The notes under the pieces were generated by a model, which was not told the DNA's origin, ran no database searches, and worked only from the letters and a program-made list of their open reading frames with translations. A stretch of DNA of 64,000 nucleotides, from positions 12,902 to 76,901 of the forward strand of contig JANOJB010000189.1 of assembly GCA_031407985.1 (NCBI GenBank), written 5' to 3'. The DNA comes from FEN-1088 sp031407985 (GTDB taxonomy: Bacteria > Myxococcota_A > Polyangia > Fen-1088). Shown here one piece after another: positions 25,905-34,641 of this stretch. Each line of letters begins with the position of its first letter. The first letter of the stretch is position 1. Made by a program: the position numbers and the translations under genes.

Positions 25905-27884
25905 CTACAGTTCCACCTGCGTCCCGATCTCGACGACCCGGTTTGGCGGGATCGAGAAGAAATCGGTCGCCGAACGCGAGTTGCGCGACAGGAAGCGAAA
26001 GATGCGCTTGCGCCACGACGCAAGACTTCGGTCCCGGTCCTTGGTCGGAACCAGGGTTTCACGGCCGAGGAAGTAGCTGGTTTCGGATTCGTCCAGGCGC
26101 AACCCCGACGCGCCGCAGTTCCGAAGCACCTCCGGTACGTTCGGTGTCTCCATGAATCCGTAGTGCGCGGTCACCCCCCAAAATCCCTGGCCGAAATTCT
26201 TAAAGCGAATCCGCCCGGCCTTCTTCACCTCGGGTATCTCGTCGGTCACGATCGACAGCAGCACCACCTGTTCGTGCAGGATCTTGTTGTGCTTGAAGTG
26301 ATGCAGCAAAACATTCGGAATGCCGCGCCGGGTGGATGTCAGGAAGACCGCCGTGCCCTTGACCCGGTGCGGGCGATTGATCTCGATGTCGGCGATGAAC
26401 ACCTCGACGGGCAGAGTCTCGGAGAAAATTCGTTTCGCCAGGATCTCGCGGCCCCGTTTCCAGGTGGTCATGATGGTGAAGACCGTGGTGGCAACGACCA
26501 GTGGAAACCAACCACCGGTCACGATCTTGGCCAGACACGAAACAAACAGCGCCAAATCGAACACCAGGAACACCGCCAGCAGGCTGGCCGCGCGCCACAA
26601 CGGCCAATTCCAGCGGTCACGCGCAACGAAGAAAAACAGCGTCGCCGTGATCGCCATCGTCGCGGTCATCGCGATTCCGTACGTGTCGGCCAAACGCGTG
26701 GATTCCCGCGCCGCCAGCACCAACGCCAGACAGGCGACCATCAGAATGCCGTTAACCTCGGGAATGTAGATCTGACCTTCGGTCTTCCCGGACGTATGAA
26801 CGATCGTCACGCGCGGGGCGTATCCCAGTTGAACCGCCTGGCGCGTGATCGAAAACGCACCTGAAATCAGGGCTTGCGACGCCACCACCGCCGCGAACGT
26901 GGCAACCGCCACCATCGGGTAAAGCCACCCCGCCGGCACCAGCGCGAAGAAGGGATTCTGGGTGTTCGGAAGTTCCAGCAGCAACGCCCCTTGACCGAAG
27001 TAGTTCAGGAGCAAACACGGCATGACCACCGCGTACCACGCCAGCGTGATCGCGCGACGACCAAAATGACCCATGTCCGCGTACAACGCCTCGGCACCGG
27101 TGATGCACAAAACCACCGATCCCAGAACCAGAAAGCCGTGCTGGCCGTGGTTCGCGAAAAATCGAACCGCGTGAATCGGATTCACCGCGGCCAAAATTTC
27201 GGGACGCCTGATCACCCAGGGCAGTCCCGTGGCGGCGATCGATATGAACCAAACCAGCGTGACCGGCCCGAACACGGCGCCAATTCCCGCCGTGCCACGC
27301 CGCTGAACCAAAAACAACACGACCAGGATCACCAGGGTGATCGGCACGACGTATGGCGAAAACGCCAACGTCGCGACCCCCAGCCCCTCGACGGCGGAGA
27401 GAACCGATATTGCCGGCGTGATCATGCCGTCGCCGTACAACAACGACGCACCGAACAACGCCATGAAGCCCAGCACCAGGTTGCGGCGGCGGTTCGCTGT
27501 CTGGCCCGGCTTCTGGCCCGGCTTCAAAACCAGCGCCATCAAGGCCAACACCCCGCCCTCCCCGCCGTTGTCGGCCCGCATGACGAACCGCAGGTATTTG
27601 ACGGTCACCACCATCGTCAACGCCCAGAAGACCAGCGACAGGACACCAAGGATGTTCTCGGGCGTGACACCGACGCCGTGAGGTGGCGTCACGCACTGGC
27701 GAATCGCGTACAGCGGGGACGTTCCGATATCGCCGTAGACAACGCCCAGCGCGCCCAACGCCAGCTTGCCCACATCCTTGCCGCGCGCATGAGCGGCGGT
27801 GTGGGGCATCGAAACAATCGGCGGCACCGCTTCTGAAACGGCGGCGCCGGCGGATGGGGCCGGGGAACTGGGAGTCGGATTCAT
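25905..27884 (-). CDS. kup: Kup-family potassium uptake protein (copy 1)
   Basis: 659 aa from ATG 27884 (MNPTPSSPAPSAG); the frame extends to a TTG at 27926, which is a poorer choice. It has the same architecture as its neighbour: GVVYGDIGTSPLYAIRQCV near residue 50, about 12 membrane spans, then FLTSTRRGIPNVLLHHFKHN and a C-terminus ending in VEIGTQVEL. Kup proteins import K+ at low pH or under osmotic stress and in some bacteria are inhibited by cyclic di-AMP (family knowledge). Two adjacent copies may differ in affinity or regulation. Confidence 0.93.
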   Translation of the reverse strand: MNPTPSSPAPSAGAAVSEAVPPIVSMPHTAAHARGKDVGKLALGALGVVYGDIGTSPLYAIRQCVTPPHGVGVTPENILGVLSLVFWALTMVVTVKYLRFVMRADNGGEGGVLALMALVLKPGQKPGQTANRRRNLVLGFMALFGASLLYGDGMITPAISVLSAVEGLGVATLAFSPYVVPITLVILVVLFLVQRRGTAGIGAVFGPVTLVWFISIAATGLPWVIRRPEILAAVNPIHAVRFFANHGQHGFLVLGSVVLCITGAEALYADMGHFGRRAITLAWYAVVMPCLLLNYFGQGALLLELPNTQNPFFALVPAGWLYPMVAVATFAAVVASQALISGAFSITRQAVQLGYAPRVTIVHTSGKTEGQIYIPEVNGILMVACLALVLAARESTRLADTYGIAMTATMAITATLFFFVARDRWNWPLWRAASLLAVFLVFDLALFVSCLAKIVTGGWFPLVVATTVFTIMTTWKRGREILAKRIFSETLPVEVFIADIEINRPHRVKGTAVFLTSTRRGIPNVLLHHFKHNKILHEQVVLLSIVTDEIPEVKKAGRIRFKNFGQGFWGVTAHYGFMETPNVPEVLRNCGASGLRLDESETSYFLGRETLVPTKDRDRSLASWRKRIFRFLSRNSRSATDFFSIPPNRVVEIGTQVEL

Positions 27885-28347
27885 TCCTGGAGGTGAGGCG
27901 GACCAAGCCAGCCTCGACGAACCCAACCTGGATTGGGGCTTTCGCCGTTGTCTCGGGCGGTAAGTTAGTCGAAACGCCGACCAATGAAAGAGCCAATTGG
28001 CCGTGTCCGAACTGTTCGACTGAACGGCGAATGCGTCGCGTTATTATGAGGCCCGTTCTCGCAGGCGGGAGGCCGGTGGTTTTTTTGTTCTCGGCCACGA
28101 AGGTTGCGGCCCCTGCCGCCCCTTGTTTGGCCGGGCGGCTCAGCTGTTTTGTTCCGTCCACCGTCTCCTCCTGTTCCGGGAGTTGGGGGACCCCCAGGAC
28201 TGGAGGAGGCGGGGTGTTTCCCGGTCGCCTGAACGGACCTGCGGCGGCGTTGTCCTGGCGCGAGGCGGCTCAAGCACCCCCTTACCGCGTGAGCGCAGGT
28301 GGCCTTTGCGGCTTGCCTAGACTTTGGTGGACTGGGAAGGTCCGCTC
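27885..28347. other. Divergent intergenic region between kup and DUF1080 genes
   Basis: No gene supported. It should hold promoters for both directions. A structured stretch at 28165-28208 has outer arms CTCCTCC/GGAGGAG and an inner TGGGGG/CCCCCA pair. A second pairing, ACCTGCG with CGCAGGT, spans about 28235-28302. These could form an mRNA leader structure for the plus-strand gene, but I do not recognise a known riboswitch. Confidence 0.4.
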
Positions 28348-29538
28348 ATGCGCTTTTCGTGTCGTCGCGGGACAGGTGAACGCGCCGTGAAGTTCGGTTT
28401 CCGTTTGCTGGTGGCCGTCACGGTCGCCGGCGGGGCCGCCTGCTCGGGCGGAACAGCGGATCCCGCTCCCGGCACCGGCGGCGTACCCGGGGGTGGATCT
28501 GGGGGCAGCGCAACGGGCAGCGGCGGCGCGGGCAGCGGCGGCGCGTCCACGGTCGGCTCGGGCGGAACAACCGTCACGGGAACCGGCGGGACGACAACCA
28601 CCGGTTCGGGTGGCAGCGCGACCGGAGGCACGACGACGCCAGGAACCGGCGGCGCGGTATCGCCGGGCTCGGGCGGATCTGGAACCGGGGGCGCCGCTTC
28701 GGGTGGCGCCGCGGGCGGACGAAGCGGAACCGGCGGTGCTGCTTCGGGTGGCGCTGCGGGCGGCGGCGCCGGAACAGGTGGAGCAGCGGGCGGTCCGCCC
28801 ATCGTCGACCTGTTCAACGGAACGGATCTGACAGGCTGGATCGCGAACCGAGAACCCCCGGCGGCGAACCAGTCGGCGACACCCGGGACTGTGCTGTCAA
28901 CGGCCGAGGCGCTTCAGATCTTCAAGGTCGAGAACGGAACGATACGCGTTTACGGGGACGCCGCCGCGACGGTGCGCCAGTATCGACATTCGTTGATCAC
29001 CAGCAGGTCGTACAGTCGCTACAACTTTTGGCTTGAATACAAATGGGGCACCAAGACGTTTCCGCCCTACGCCAATGTGACCACGTACCCGCGCGATGCC
29101 GGGATTCTGTTCAATGTCCACGGTGATCTCACACAGGTGTGGCCATCGTCGGTTGAATTCCAGGTCAAGGACGGCACGGTCGGAGATATTTTCGCCCTTC
29201 TGGCGCGATGCACGTCCCTTGCTGCGGGGGGCACCGGGACCTCATTCGTGGATACGACCGCCGGCGGAACGATGAAGGTCATCAATGGTTCCGGCGGCAA
29301 TGCACGGCATATGCGCGCCGCCGGTTTGACCAACCTGGAGATCCCCAACGATTGGAACTCGGTTCAGTTGCAAGCCGACGCTGGCGCCGCCGTTTTCATC
29401 GTCAACGGGCGCGTCGTGAACAAGGTTCTGGGTTCCATGACAAGTTCGGGCGCCGCGGTGACAGCCGGTCCCATCGCCCTGCAGGCCGAACACGCCGAAG
29501 TTTTCTACCGCAACATTCGCATCCAGGTCCTTCCATGA
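28348..29538 (+). CDS. Lipoprotein with C-terminal DUF1080 (3-keto-disaccharide hydrolase-like) domain
   Basis: 396 aa. The ATG at 28348 has GGAAGG upstream; GTG 28387 is an alternative that gives a shorter signal peptide. Lipobox VAGGAAC, then about 110 residues of Gly/Ser/Thr linker (GTGG, GSGG repeats). Residues about 150-396 (VDLFNGTDLTGWIAN, then RDAGILFNVHG, EFQVKDG, and ending in EVFYRNIRIQVLP) are a DUF1080 jelly-roll domain. Members include 3-keto-glycoside hydrolases and carbohydrate-binding proteins. Its stop overlaps the ATG of the next gene by 4 nt. The next gene encodes a second DUF1080 lipoprotein. Confidence 0.85.
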   Translation: MRFSCRRGTGERAVKFGFRLLVAVTVAGGAACSGGTADPAPGTGGVPGGGSGGSATGSGGAGSGGASTVGSGGTTVTGTGGTTTTGSGGSATGGTTTPGTGGAVSPGSGGSGTGGAASGGAAGGRSGTGGAASGGAAGGGAGTGGAAGGPPIVDLFNGTDLTGWIANREPPAANQSATPGTVLSTAEALQIFKVENGTIRVYGDAAATVRQYRHSLITSRSYSRYNFWLEYKWGTKTFPPYANVTTYPRDAGILFNVHGDLTQVWPSSVEFQVKDGTVGDIFALLARCTSLAAGGTGTSFVDTTAGGTMKVINGSGGNARHMRAAGLTNLEIPNDWNSVQLQADAGAAVFIVNGRVVNKVLGSMTSSGAAVTAGPIALQAEHAEVFYRNIRIQVLP

Positions 29539-30644
29539 GGTTCTCAATGATCAATTCGTCTCCGGTCGGGTTCAACTTCGCGGGCACCTTGTTGATGTTG
29601 GCCGCCGCGTTCGGGTTGGGCGCATCCTTGATCGCCTGCACACCGGCAACCGCGGATCCGCCGGGGGTCGATGCCTCCACGTTGGGGACTGGTGGAAACA
29701 CGGCAAGTGGCTCGGGGGGAACAACCGCCGCGGGTTCGGGCGGCAATACCACCACCGGTTCAGGCGGGACCACCACCACCGGTTCAGGCGGCAATACCAC
29801 CACCGGTTCGGGCGGCACCACCACGGGTTCCGGCGGCACCACCACCGGTTCGGGCGGCACCACGACCGGTTCGGGCGGCACCACCACCGGTTCAGGCGGC
29901 ACCACCACCACCGGTTCGGGCGGCCGCACGGGGACCGGAGGCACCACCGTCGCCACGGGCGGTGCCACCGGCACGGGCGGCAGGGCCGGCACGGGCGGAG
30001 CCGGGGGGGCGACCGCGACCACGGGATGCCCGTGGCAGACGCAGGCGGGAAAGATCGTGCTGTTCGACGGCACGAACATGGATCAGTGGAAAAATCTGAG
30101 AACGGGCGCGGCGTCACACTGGCGGCTGATCCCCGGTGAGTTGGCCATGGAGGTGGTGCCCGCCGAGCCCCCCACCGATCTGCAGACCAAGATGAAATTC
30201 GAGAATCTGTGCGTTCACGTCGAGTACCTAACGCCCATGTACCCGTCCAACGTCACCGGGCAATCGCGGGGCAACAGCGGCGTGTACCTGAAGAGCGCCT
30301 ACGAAATTCAGATCCTGGATTCGATTGGCCAGGCCCCCGCCATCGACAGCTGCGGCGCTGTCTACAGCGTCAAGGCCCCTCTCACGATCGCGTGCAACAT
30401 GGAACTGGTCTGGAACACCCTCGAGATCGAATTCAAGGCGTCCGAGTGGAGCGGGACAACGAAAACCAAGAACGCGGTCATGGTGTCCGCGACCCTCAAT
30501 GGAAAGCTTGTTCAACAGAATGTGGATCTGAATGTCAACGTCACCCAAGCCGGACAGCAGGACCTTCCCGGACCGCAGTCGCTGATGTTGCAGGACCACC
30601 GCAATCTGGTGCGCTTCCGCAATATCTGGGTGATTCCCCGCTAA
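29535..30644 (+). CDS. Second DUF1080-domain lipoprotein, coupled to the first
   Basis: 369 aa from ATG 29535 (ATGA overlap with the previous stop); ATG 29547 is also possible. Lipobox ASLIAC near residue 36, then a long repeat linker of GSGGTTT units. Residues about 175-369 (GKIVLFDGTNMDQWKN, then GNSGVYLKSAYEIQILDSIG and ending in HRNLVRFRNIWVIPR) are a DUF1080 domain closer to the canonical 3-keto-disaccharide hydrolase group than its neighbour. Likely outer-membrane-exposed sugar processing. Followed 134 nt later by a porin-like gene that could be part of the same uptake function. Confidence 0.85.
   Translation: MRFSMINSSPVGFNFAGTLLMLAAAFGLGASLIACTPATADPPGVDASTLGTGGNTASGSGGTTAAGSGGNTTTGSGGTTTTGSGGNTTTGSGGTTTGSGGTTTGSGGTTTGSGGTTTGSGGTTTTGSGGRTGTGGTTVATGGATGTGGRAGTGGAGGATATTGCPWQTQAGKIVLFDGTNMDQWKNLRTGAASHWRLIPGELAMEVVPAEPPTDLQTKMKFENLCVHVEYLTPMYPSNVTGQSRGNSGVYLKSAYEIQILDSIGQAPAIDSCGAVYSVKAPLTIACNMELVWNTLEIEFKASEWSGTTKTKNAVMVSATLNGKLVQQNVDLNVNVTQAGQQDLPGPQSLMLQDHRNLVRFRNIWVIPR
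29683..29937 (+). repeat. Coding tandem repeat (GGTTCGGGCGGCACCACCAC-type units)
   Basis: The linker of the second DUF1080 lipoprotein is made of about a dozen 15-27-nt units that encode TGSGG with one to three Thr. Several neighbouring units are nearly identical at DNA level, a sign of recent slippage or unequal exchange. Length may vary between strains. Confidence 0.8.
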
Positions 30645-30778
30645 CGGCACGCGCGGGTTCGTCCGACCGTCAGAGCCGAAGCCGCCGAGGCGGAGACCTT
30701 GCGGCGTTGCGGTCGGTCAAACGATCCACGAGCCCGTTCGTGTCATCGCCGACCGAAACAGAGCGAAAGGACCAACGG

Positions 30779-32113
30779 ATGACCCTTGGAACGAAATCGA
30801 CAGCCGCGCTTGCAGGTGGCGTTGTCGCGACGCTGTTGCTGGGAACGAAGCCAGCGATGGGACAAATACCACTGCTGAAGGATCCCGGAGGGTGGCAGCT
30901 GACCACGGACGGCCGCGTGAATACTTTCATCAGTGTTGCCAGCGGTACGGGCCTGCCGGACCAGCCTGACTTCATCGGCGCCGGAACGTCCGACACGCAG
31001 GATGCGACCAACGGTCTGCATTCCACGCGGGTCCGCGGCGGTTTTATCCCCAACATCCTGGGATTCACCCTGCAAAAGGAGATCAGCCCGAACTTCAAAG
31101 TCAGCACGAGGGTCGCGTTGTGGATGAACATCGGGGGCAGTCGCACCAAGAACATCTCCGCGCTGGTTGATCCGCGAGAGCTGTACGGCAAGGTCGAGGG
31201 CAACTGGGGCAGCGTCCTGGCCGGCAGCGCCCTGGCCCTGTTTGGTCGCGGAGGAATCCTGCTGGACGCGCAGATCGCGCACAACTACGGCCTTGGGTAT
31301 CCGTGTTCGATCAAGGACGCTTCCGGCGGTGCGTGCGGCATGGTGGCGTTCGGCGCGCCTTTTCCCGGATTCGAACCCGGGTTGGTCTACGCCACGCCCA
31401 CCGTCGGCGGTTTTCAGGTTTCGGTCGGAGTCTATGATCCCGCGACCATCGGCAACGCCACGTTGAACCGTGCCCCCCTGCCCCGCATCGAGGGTGAGCT
31501 GAAGTTCGATTTCAAAGACAGGTTTCGCGTGTTCACCAGCGGCTTCTGGCAGGTGTTGGAAGGCACGGTCAGTGCTCTGGATCCGGCCACCGGAATGACG
31601 TACCTGAAAAACCTGCACACCGACGCGTGGGGAGGCCAGGCCGGCGCCATGGCGACCTTCGGCCCTGTGATGCTGGGGGGCGCGGCCTTCCAGGGCGCGG
31701 GATTCAGCCCCATCACGTACGTGGACGAACATCAGATCGCCGCCGACAGCACCGGGGTCCTGCGCAAATCGCGTGGCGCGTTCGGCCTGCTGGCCCTGTT
31801 GATCAACGCGGCGAATATGAAGGTCGCCGGCGGCATGGGCGTGTTGCAGATCGACAAGAATCAGAACGACACCGGTGCCATCGGCCCCGCGGGTGAGGCG
31901 GCCAACCCACGGGTGCTGCGACAGAATCTGGGCACCACGGTGGGCGTCTACCAGACCACGGGTCCGGTGCATTTCGCCCTGGAATACTTTCGCGCGCAAC
32001 ACACCTGGTATGACCGCGGCATCCCGAACGCGGCGGATCCAACCCTGATCGATGTCGTGACGCCCAAACAGGTCGTGAACTTCGTGAACGCCGGCATGAC
32101 GATCGCCTGGTAA
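30779..32113 (+). CDS. Outer-membrane porin-like protein
   Basis: 444 aa from ATG 30779 (AAAGGA upstream); the frame is open from 30209, but that part is the shadow of the DUF1080 gene. Signal peptide with cleavage after KPAMG-Q near residue 29. The mature part alternates aromatic and hydrophobic residues as in a beta barrel (VNTFISVASG, FKVSTRVALWMNIGG, GQAGAMATFGPVMLGGAAF) and ends in a terminal aromatic (NAGMTIAW), as outer-membrane barrels do. Likely a 14-18-stranded porin for small solutes. Its position after two sugar-active lipoproteins suggests a saccharide channel (inference). Confidence 0.75.
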   Translation: MTLGTKSTAALAGGVVATLLLGTKPAMGQIPLLKDPGGWQLTTDGRVNTFISVASGTGLPDQPDFIGAGTSDTQDATNGLHSTRVRGGFIPNILGFTLQKEISPNFKVSTRVALWMNIGGSRTKNISALVDPRELYGKVEGNWGSVLAGSALALFGRGGILLDAQIAHNYGLGYPCSIKDASGGACGMVAFGAPFPGFEPGLVYATPTVGGFQVSVGVYDPATIGNATLNRAPLPRIEGELKFDFKDRFRVFTSGFWQVLEGTVSALDPATGMTYLKNLHTDAWGGQAGAMATFGPVMLGGAAFQGAGFSPITYVDEHQIAADSTGVLRKSRGAFGLLALLINAANMKVAGGMGVLQIDKNQNDTGAIGPAGEAANPRVLRQNLGTTVGVYQTTGPVHFALEYFRAQHTWYDRGIPNAADPTLIDVVTPKQVVNFVNAGMTIAW

Positions 32114-32191
32114 CAAAACCCGCGTCCACGTTCCGCCTGGCTGGCGAAGTTATCTGGCGGTTCGGTCCGGTGCCGGTGGTAGTCTGCGCCC

Positions 32192-32950
32192 GTGAAATGG
32201 AGCTACGGTCCCATCGGCGTGAAGGATCTCTTCACGCTGATCAATCTTCTGGGCGGGACCGTGGGTGTCTATTTCGTCCTGGAGGGACGATTCGAAACCG
32301 CAGGCTTGGCCGTGGTGCTGGGGTTCGTGTTCGGCGATGCGCTGGACGGCCTGGTGGCCCGGGCGACGAACACCTCCAATCGCTTCGGCGGCGCGCTGGA
32401 TTCCGAAACTGATCACCTGACCCAGGCGGTGGTTCCCGGAATCATCGTATTCGCCGTCTACCGGCATGGCGGCCACGGCGCCCTGGGGTTCGCGCTGATG
32501 TCCGTCCTCATCGCGTGCGGCACCGTTCGGCACGCGCTGTTCGCCGTCGCGAAGATGGATGTTCCGCTGATGTACTGCGGCCTGCCCCGCACCGTCAGCG
32601 GATTCGCATCCATGTCGTTCGTGCTGTCGCAGTTTTTCTTCCGCGACAACCCCTGGGCATTCACGATGGGTGCCGTTCTGATCTCGACGCTGGCCATTGC
32701 TGGTGTTCTACCCATCCCGTACATGACCCACCGGGGCGCGCGCCGCATGCAAACCTACGTCAAGGTGTTCGTCGTTGGGGTTTTCATCTCGCCCGCGATT
32801 GCGCTGTTCGTCCGGCGCGACCTGATGTTCGACGTGCTTTTCCTTTACATGATGGCCTATGCGCTGGGGGCCTGGATTCCGCTGCGGCGCGACGAGCGGA
32901 AGGACTTCTTCGAGCGCTACCGACGCTGGACCACGGAAGTCAGCCGGTAG
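32192..32950 (+). CDS. CDP-alcohol phosphatidyltransferase (phosphatidylserine synthase-like)
   Basis: 252 aa from GTG 32192. The complete CDP-OH motif is present and spaced exactly: D49-x2-D52-G53-x2-A56-R57-x8-G66-x3-D70-x3-D74. About six to seven hydrophobic spans follow, consistent with an inner-membrane enzyme that moves a phosphatidyl group from CDP-diacylglycerol to an alcohol. The short charged motif region and size resemble PssA type II or archaetidylserine-type enzymes; the alcohol substrate cannot be fixed from sequence. It stands alone, convergent with the SDR gene on the minus strand. Confidence 0.85.
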   Translation: MKWSYGPIGVKDLFTLINLLGGTVGVYFVLEGRFETAGLAVVLGFVFGDALDGLVARATNTSNRFGGALDSETDHLTQAVVPGIIVFAVYRHGGHGALGFALMSVLIACGTVRHALFAVAKMDVPLMYCGLPRTVSGFASMSFVLSQFFFRDNPWAFTMGAVLISTLAIAGVLPIPYMTHRGARRMQTYVKVFVVGVFISPAIALFVRRDLMFDVLFLYMMAYALGAWIPLRRDERKDFFERYRRWTTEVSR

Positions 32951-32983
32951 CCAGCCGACCGAACAGCCCGGTGGCCGCGTGAT

Positions 32984-33715
32984 TCACGTCGGCGCGATCC
33001 AATCGCCCGCGGTTGGTCGCAACACCAATTCGTGCGTCCACGCACCCCGTTCCTGGGCGTGAAGGTACGCGCAGGCGCGCGCGATCTCGTCCTGCGGTAT
33101 GCCCCGATCGGCTCCATTGCGCGCCAGCCAATCGCGGGTGCGGTCACTGGCAATGGCGCCATCGATCGGCAGGTACGCGACGTGAACGCCTTGCGGCCGC
33201 CATTCGCGCGCCGCCACCTGCACCAGCGCACGCAGCGCGTGTTGCGTCGCGCCCAGTGCGGCGAATCCGTCCTTCGTTCGGACGCCGGATGACGTTCCGA
33301 TCTGCAGAAAGGTCCCCGCCCCGCGTGCGATCAGCCGCGGCCCGACCGCCTTCAGAAGATTCCAGCTGCCGCGCACGTAGCTTTGATACCCCTGGTCCAA
33401 CTCCTGGTCGTCGATATCCAGCAGCGGCCGCGCGCCAAAACGCCCGCCGGCGGTCTGGGCGGCGACACACAGGTCGATGTCGGGGTGCGCGACGACGACG
33501 GCGTCCAAAGACGATCGATCGGTCAGATCGCAGACGGCACCGACACCCTGTCCCCCCGCGGCATCGACATCGGCCACCAGCCGATCCACGTTGTCGCGCG
33601 TGCGCGCGGCGGCGATCACCCGCCACCCCCGCGCCGCGAAATGAAGCGCGATGGCGCGCCCCAAAGAGCGGACCCCGACCATCAACAAGGTGTTCGTGGC
33701 TTTGTTCGTGCCCAT
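32984..33715 (-). CDS. Short-chain dehydrogenase-like protein lacking catalytic Tyr and Lys
   Basis: 243 aa from the ATG at 33715 (MGTNKATNTLLMVG). The Rossmann start GVRSLGRAIALHFAARGWRV resembles the SDR dinucleotide site (G-x3-x-G). CDLTD at about 62-66 and the Ser motif IGTSSG (139-144) are present. The SDR active site Y-x3-K is replaced by L154-G-A-T-Q158. Without Tyr and Lys it should not be an ordinary oxidoreductase. It may be a binding or regulatory protein, or use other chemistry. The rest of the fold is intact, so it is not simply decayed. Confidence 0.8.
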   Translation of the reverse strand: MGTNKATNTLLMVGVRSLGRAIALHFAARGWRVIAAARTRDNVDRLVADVDAAGGQGVGAVCDLTDRSSLDAVVVAHPDIDLCVAAQTAGGRFGARPLLDIDDQELDQGYQSYVRGSWNLLKAVGPRLIARGAGTFLQIGTSSGVRTKDGFAALGATQHALRALVQVAAREWRPQGVHVAYLPIDGAIASDRTRDWLARNGADRGIPQDEIARACAYLHAQERGAWTHELVLRPTAGDWIAPT

Positions 33716-33790
33716 GTTCGTTGTTCGTAGCGTACCGCAACGATCGGGCCTCGTGGTCCACGCGGCCTGGATCAACGCGACGCCCCGGCG

Positions 33791-34516
33791 TCACTCGGTC
33801 GTCGGTGGCGGAGCGGGTGGGGACGGCGCCGTGGGTTGTGGTTCCCTCGCCTGGCGCCGCAGCTGTCGGGTGATAGCAAACTCCTGGGCGTGGAATTTCT
33901 TGGCGTCGTCGGGCGCCAACAGGGTGTCGATCGCCTTCCGCCGGCTATTCTCGGCGGCGTCCAACGAATCGGGCCCGCCCAGGGCACCGCCCGTGAGCGC
34001 GGCTTGCGCCTGGCGTTTGTGGTCGTCGTTGATCTGCCGAATGGCCACGCGCGTGGATTCCGGCAGGTTCAGAGTCTCGAATAGTTTTTCGTCCACGCGT
34101 TGAAGGACCTGCGGTCGTTCGCGGGCCATCATCAACCCGCGACGGCCCATGAAGGGCGACGGTCGTTCGGATGGGCTGGACGCATCGGTGTTCGCCGCGA
34201 TCGCGGCGGCGTCGACGGGCGGGGGCGGAGGCGGAAGCGGAAGCGGGGGCGGAGGCGCTGGCGCTGGCTCGGGCACGGGCGCTGGCTCGGGGACGAGCGG
34301 CGCTCGCATCGGCGCTGTCCGGGCCTTGGCGGCGAACGTGGAGACCCGTGGCAAAGGCGGAGTGGCCGCCACCCTGGGCGACTCGGTGGGCTGTTCGACG
34401 ACGGGAGCGGGGCTGGGCACATCCTCGGACGAAAACAAGATCACGAACGCGGCTAACCCCGACACGGCCACGGCCAGAACGGCAAGGCCGATTGTGATGG
34501 GGCTCAACCGCGGCAC
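33791..34516 (-). CDS. Membrane-anchored proline-rich protein of unknown function
   Basis: 241 aa. One N-terminal membrane segment (residues about 7-29, ITIGLAVLAVAVSGLAAFVI) is followed by a Pro/Ala-rich linker with EPAPVPEPAPAPPPP to about residue 115. A helical, charged C-terminal domain (residues about 125-220, VDEKLFETLNLPESTRVAIR) follows, which probably lies in the periplasm. The helical part slightly recalls Spy/CpxP-like or periplasmic sensor proteins, but there is no firm match. The gene is divergent from the phospholipase D gene, with a 125-nt gap. Confidence 0.6.
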   Translation of the reverse strand: MPRLSPITIGLAVLAVAVSGLAAFVILFSSEDVPSPAPVVEQPTESPRVAATPPLPRVSTFAAKARTAPMRAPLVPEPAPVPEPAPAPPPPLPLPPPPPPVDAAAIAANTDASSPSERPSPFMGRRGLMMARERPQVLQRVDEKLFETLNLPESTRVAIRQINDDHKRQAQAALTGGALGGPDSLDAAENSRRKAIDTLLAPDDAKKFHAQEFAITRQLRRQAREPQPTAPSPPAPPPTTE

Positions 34517-34641
34517 GTTGCGATCATTATCACTGCCGCGCCCGGAGCGAGAACGTCGTCACAACGACAACCGCGGCCGCGGTTGCACGACCCGCTGCTT
34601 CCTGGAGGGTCCGGAATCCGTGTGATAACCTGCGCATCCCC

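Noticed and set aside
28165..28302. A riboswitch upstream of the DUF1080 gene (or a cyclic di-AMP type switch for kup)
   Set aside because: Paired arms are visible but no conserved riboswitch core could be recognised.
28324..28831. Long open frames on both strands in the GC-rich linker regions (for example near 28.5, 29.7, 37.4, 41.3, 60.4 and 61.3 kb)
   Set aside because: They are shadows of the Gly/Ser/Thr-coding repeats, read as Pro- or Arg/Ala-rich protein on the other strand or frame, with no starts or motifs of their own.
33791..34516. Assignment of the Pro-rich membrane protein to the Spy/CpxP or TonB families
   Set aside because: The Pro-rich linker alone is not evidence; the C-terminal domain lacks the defining motifs.
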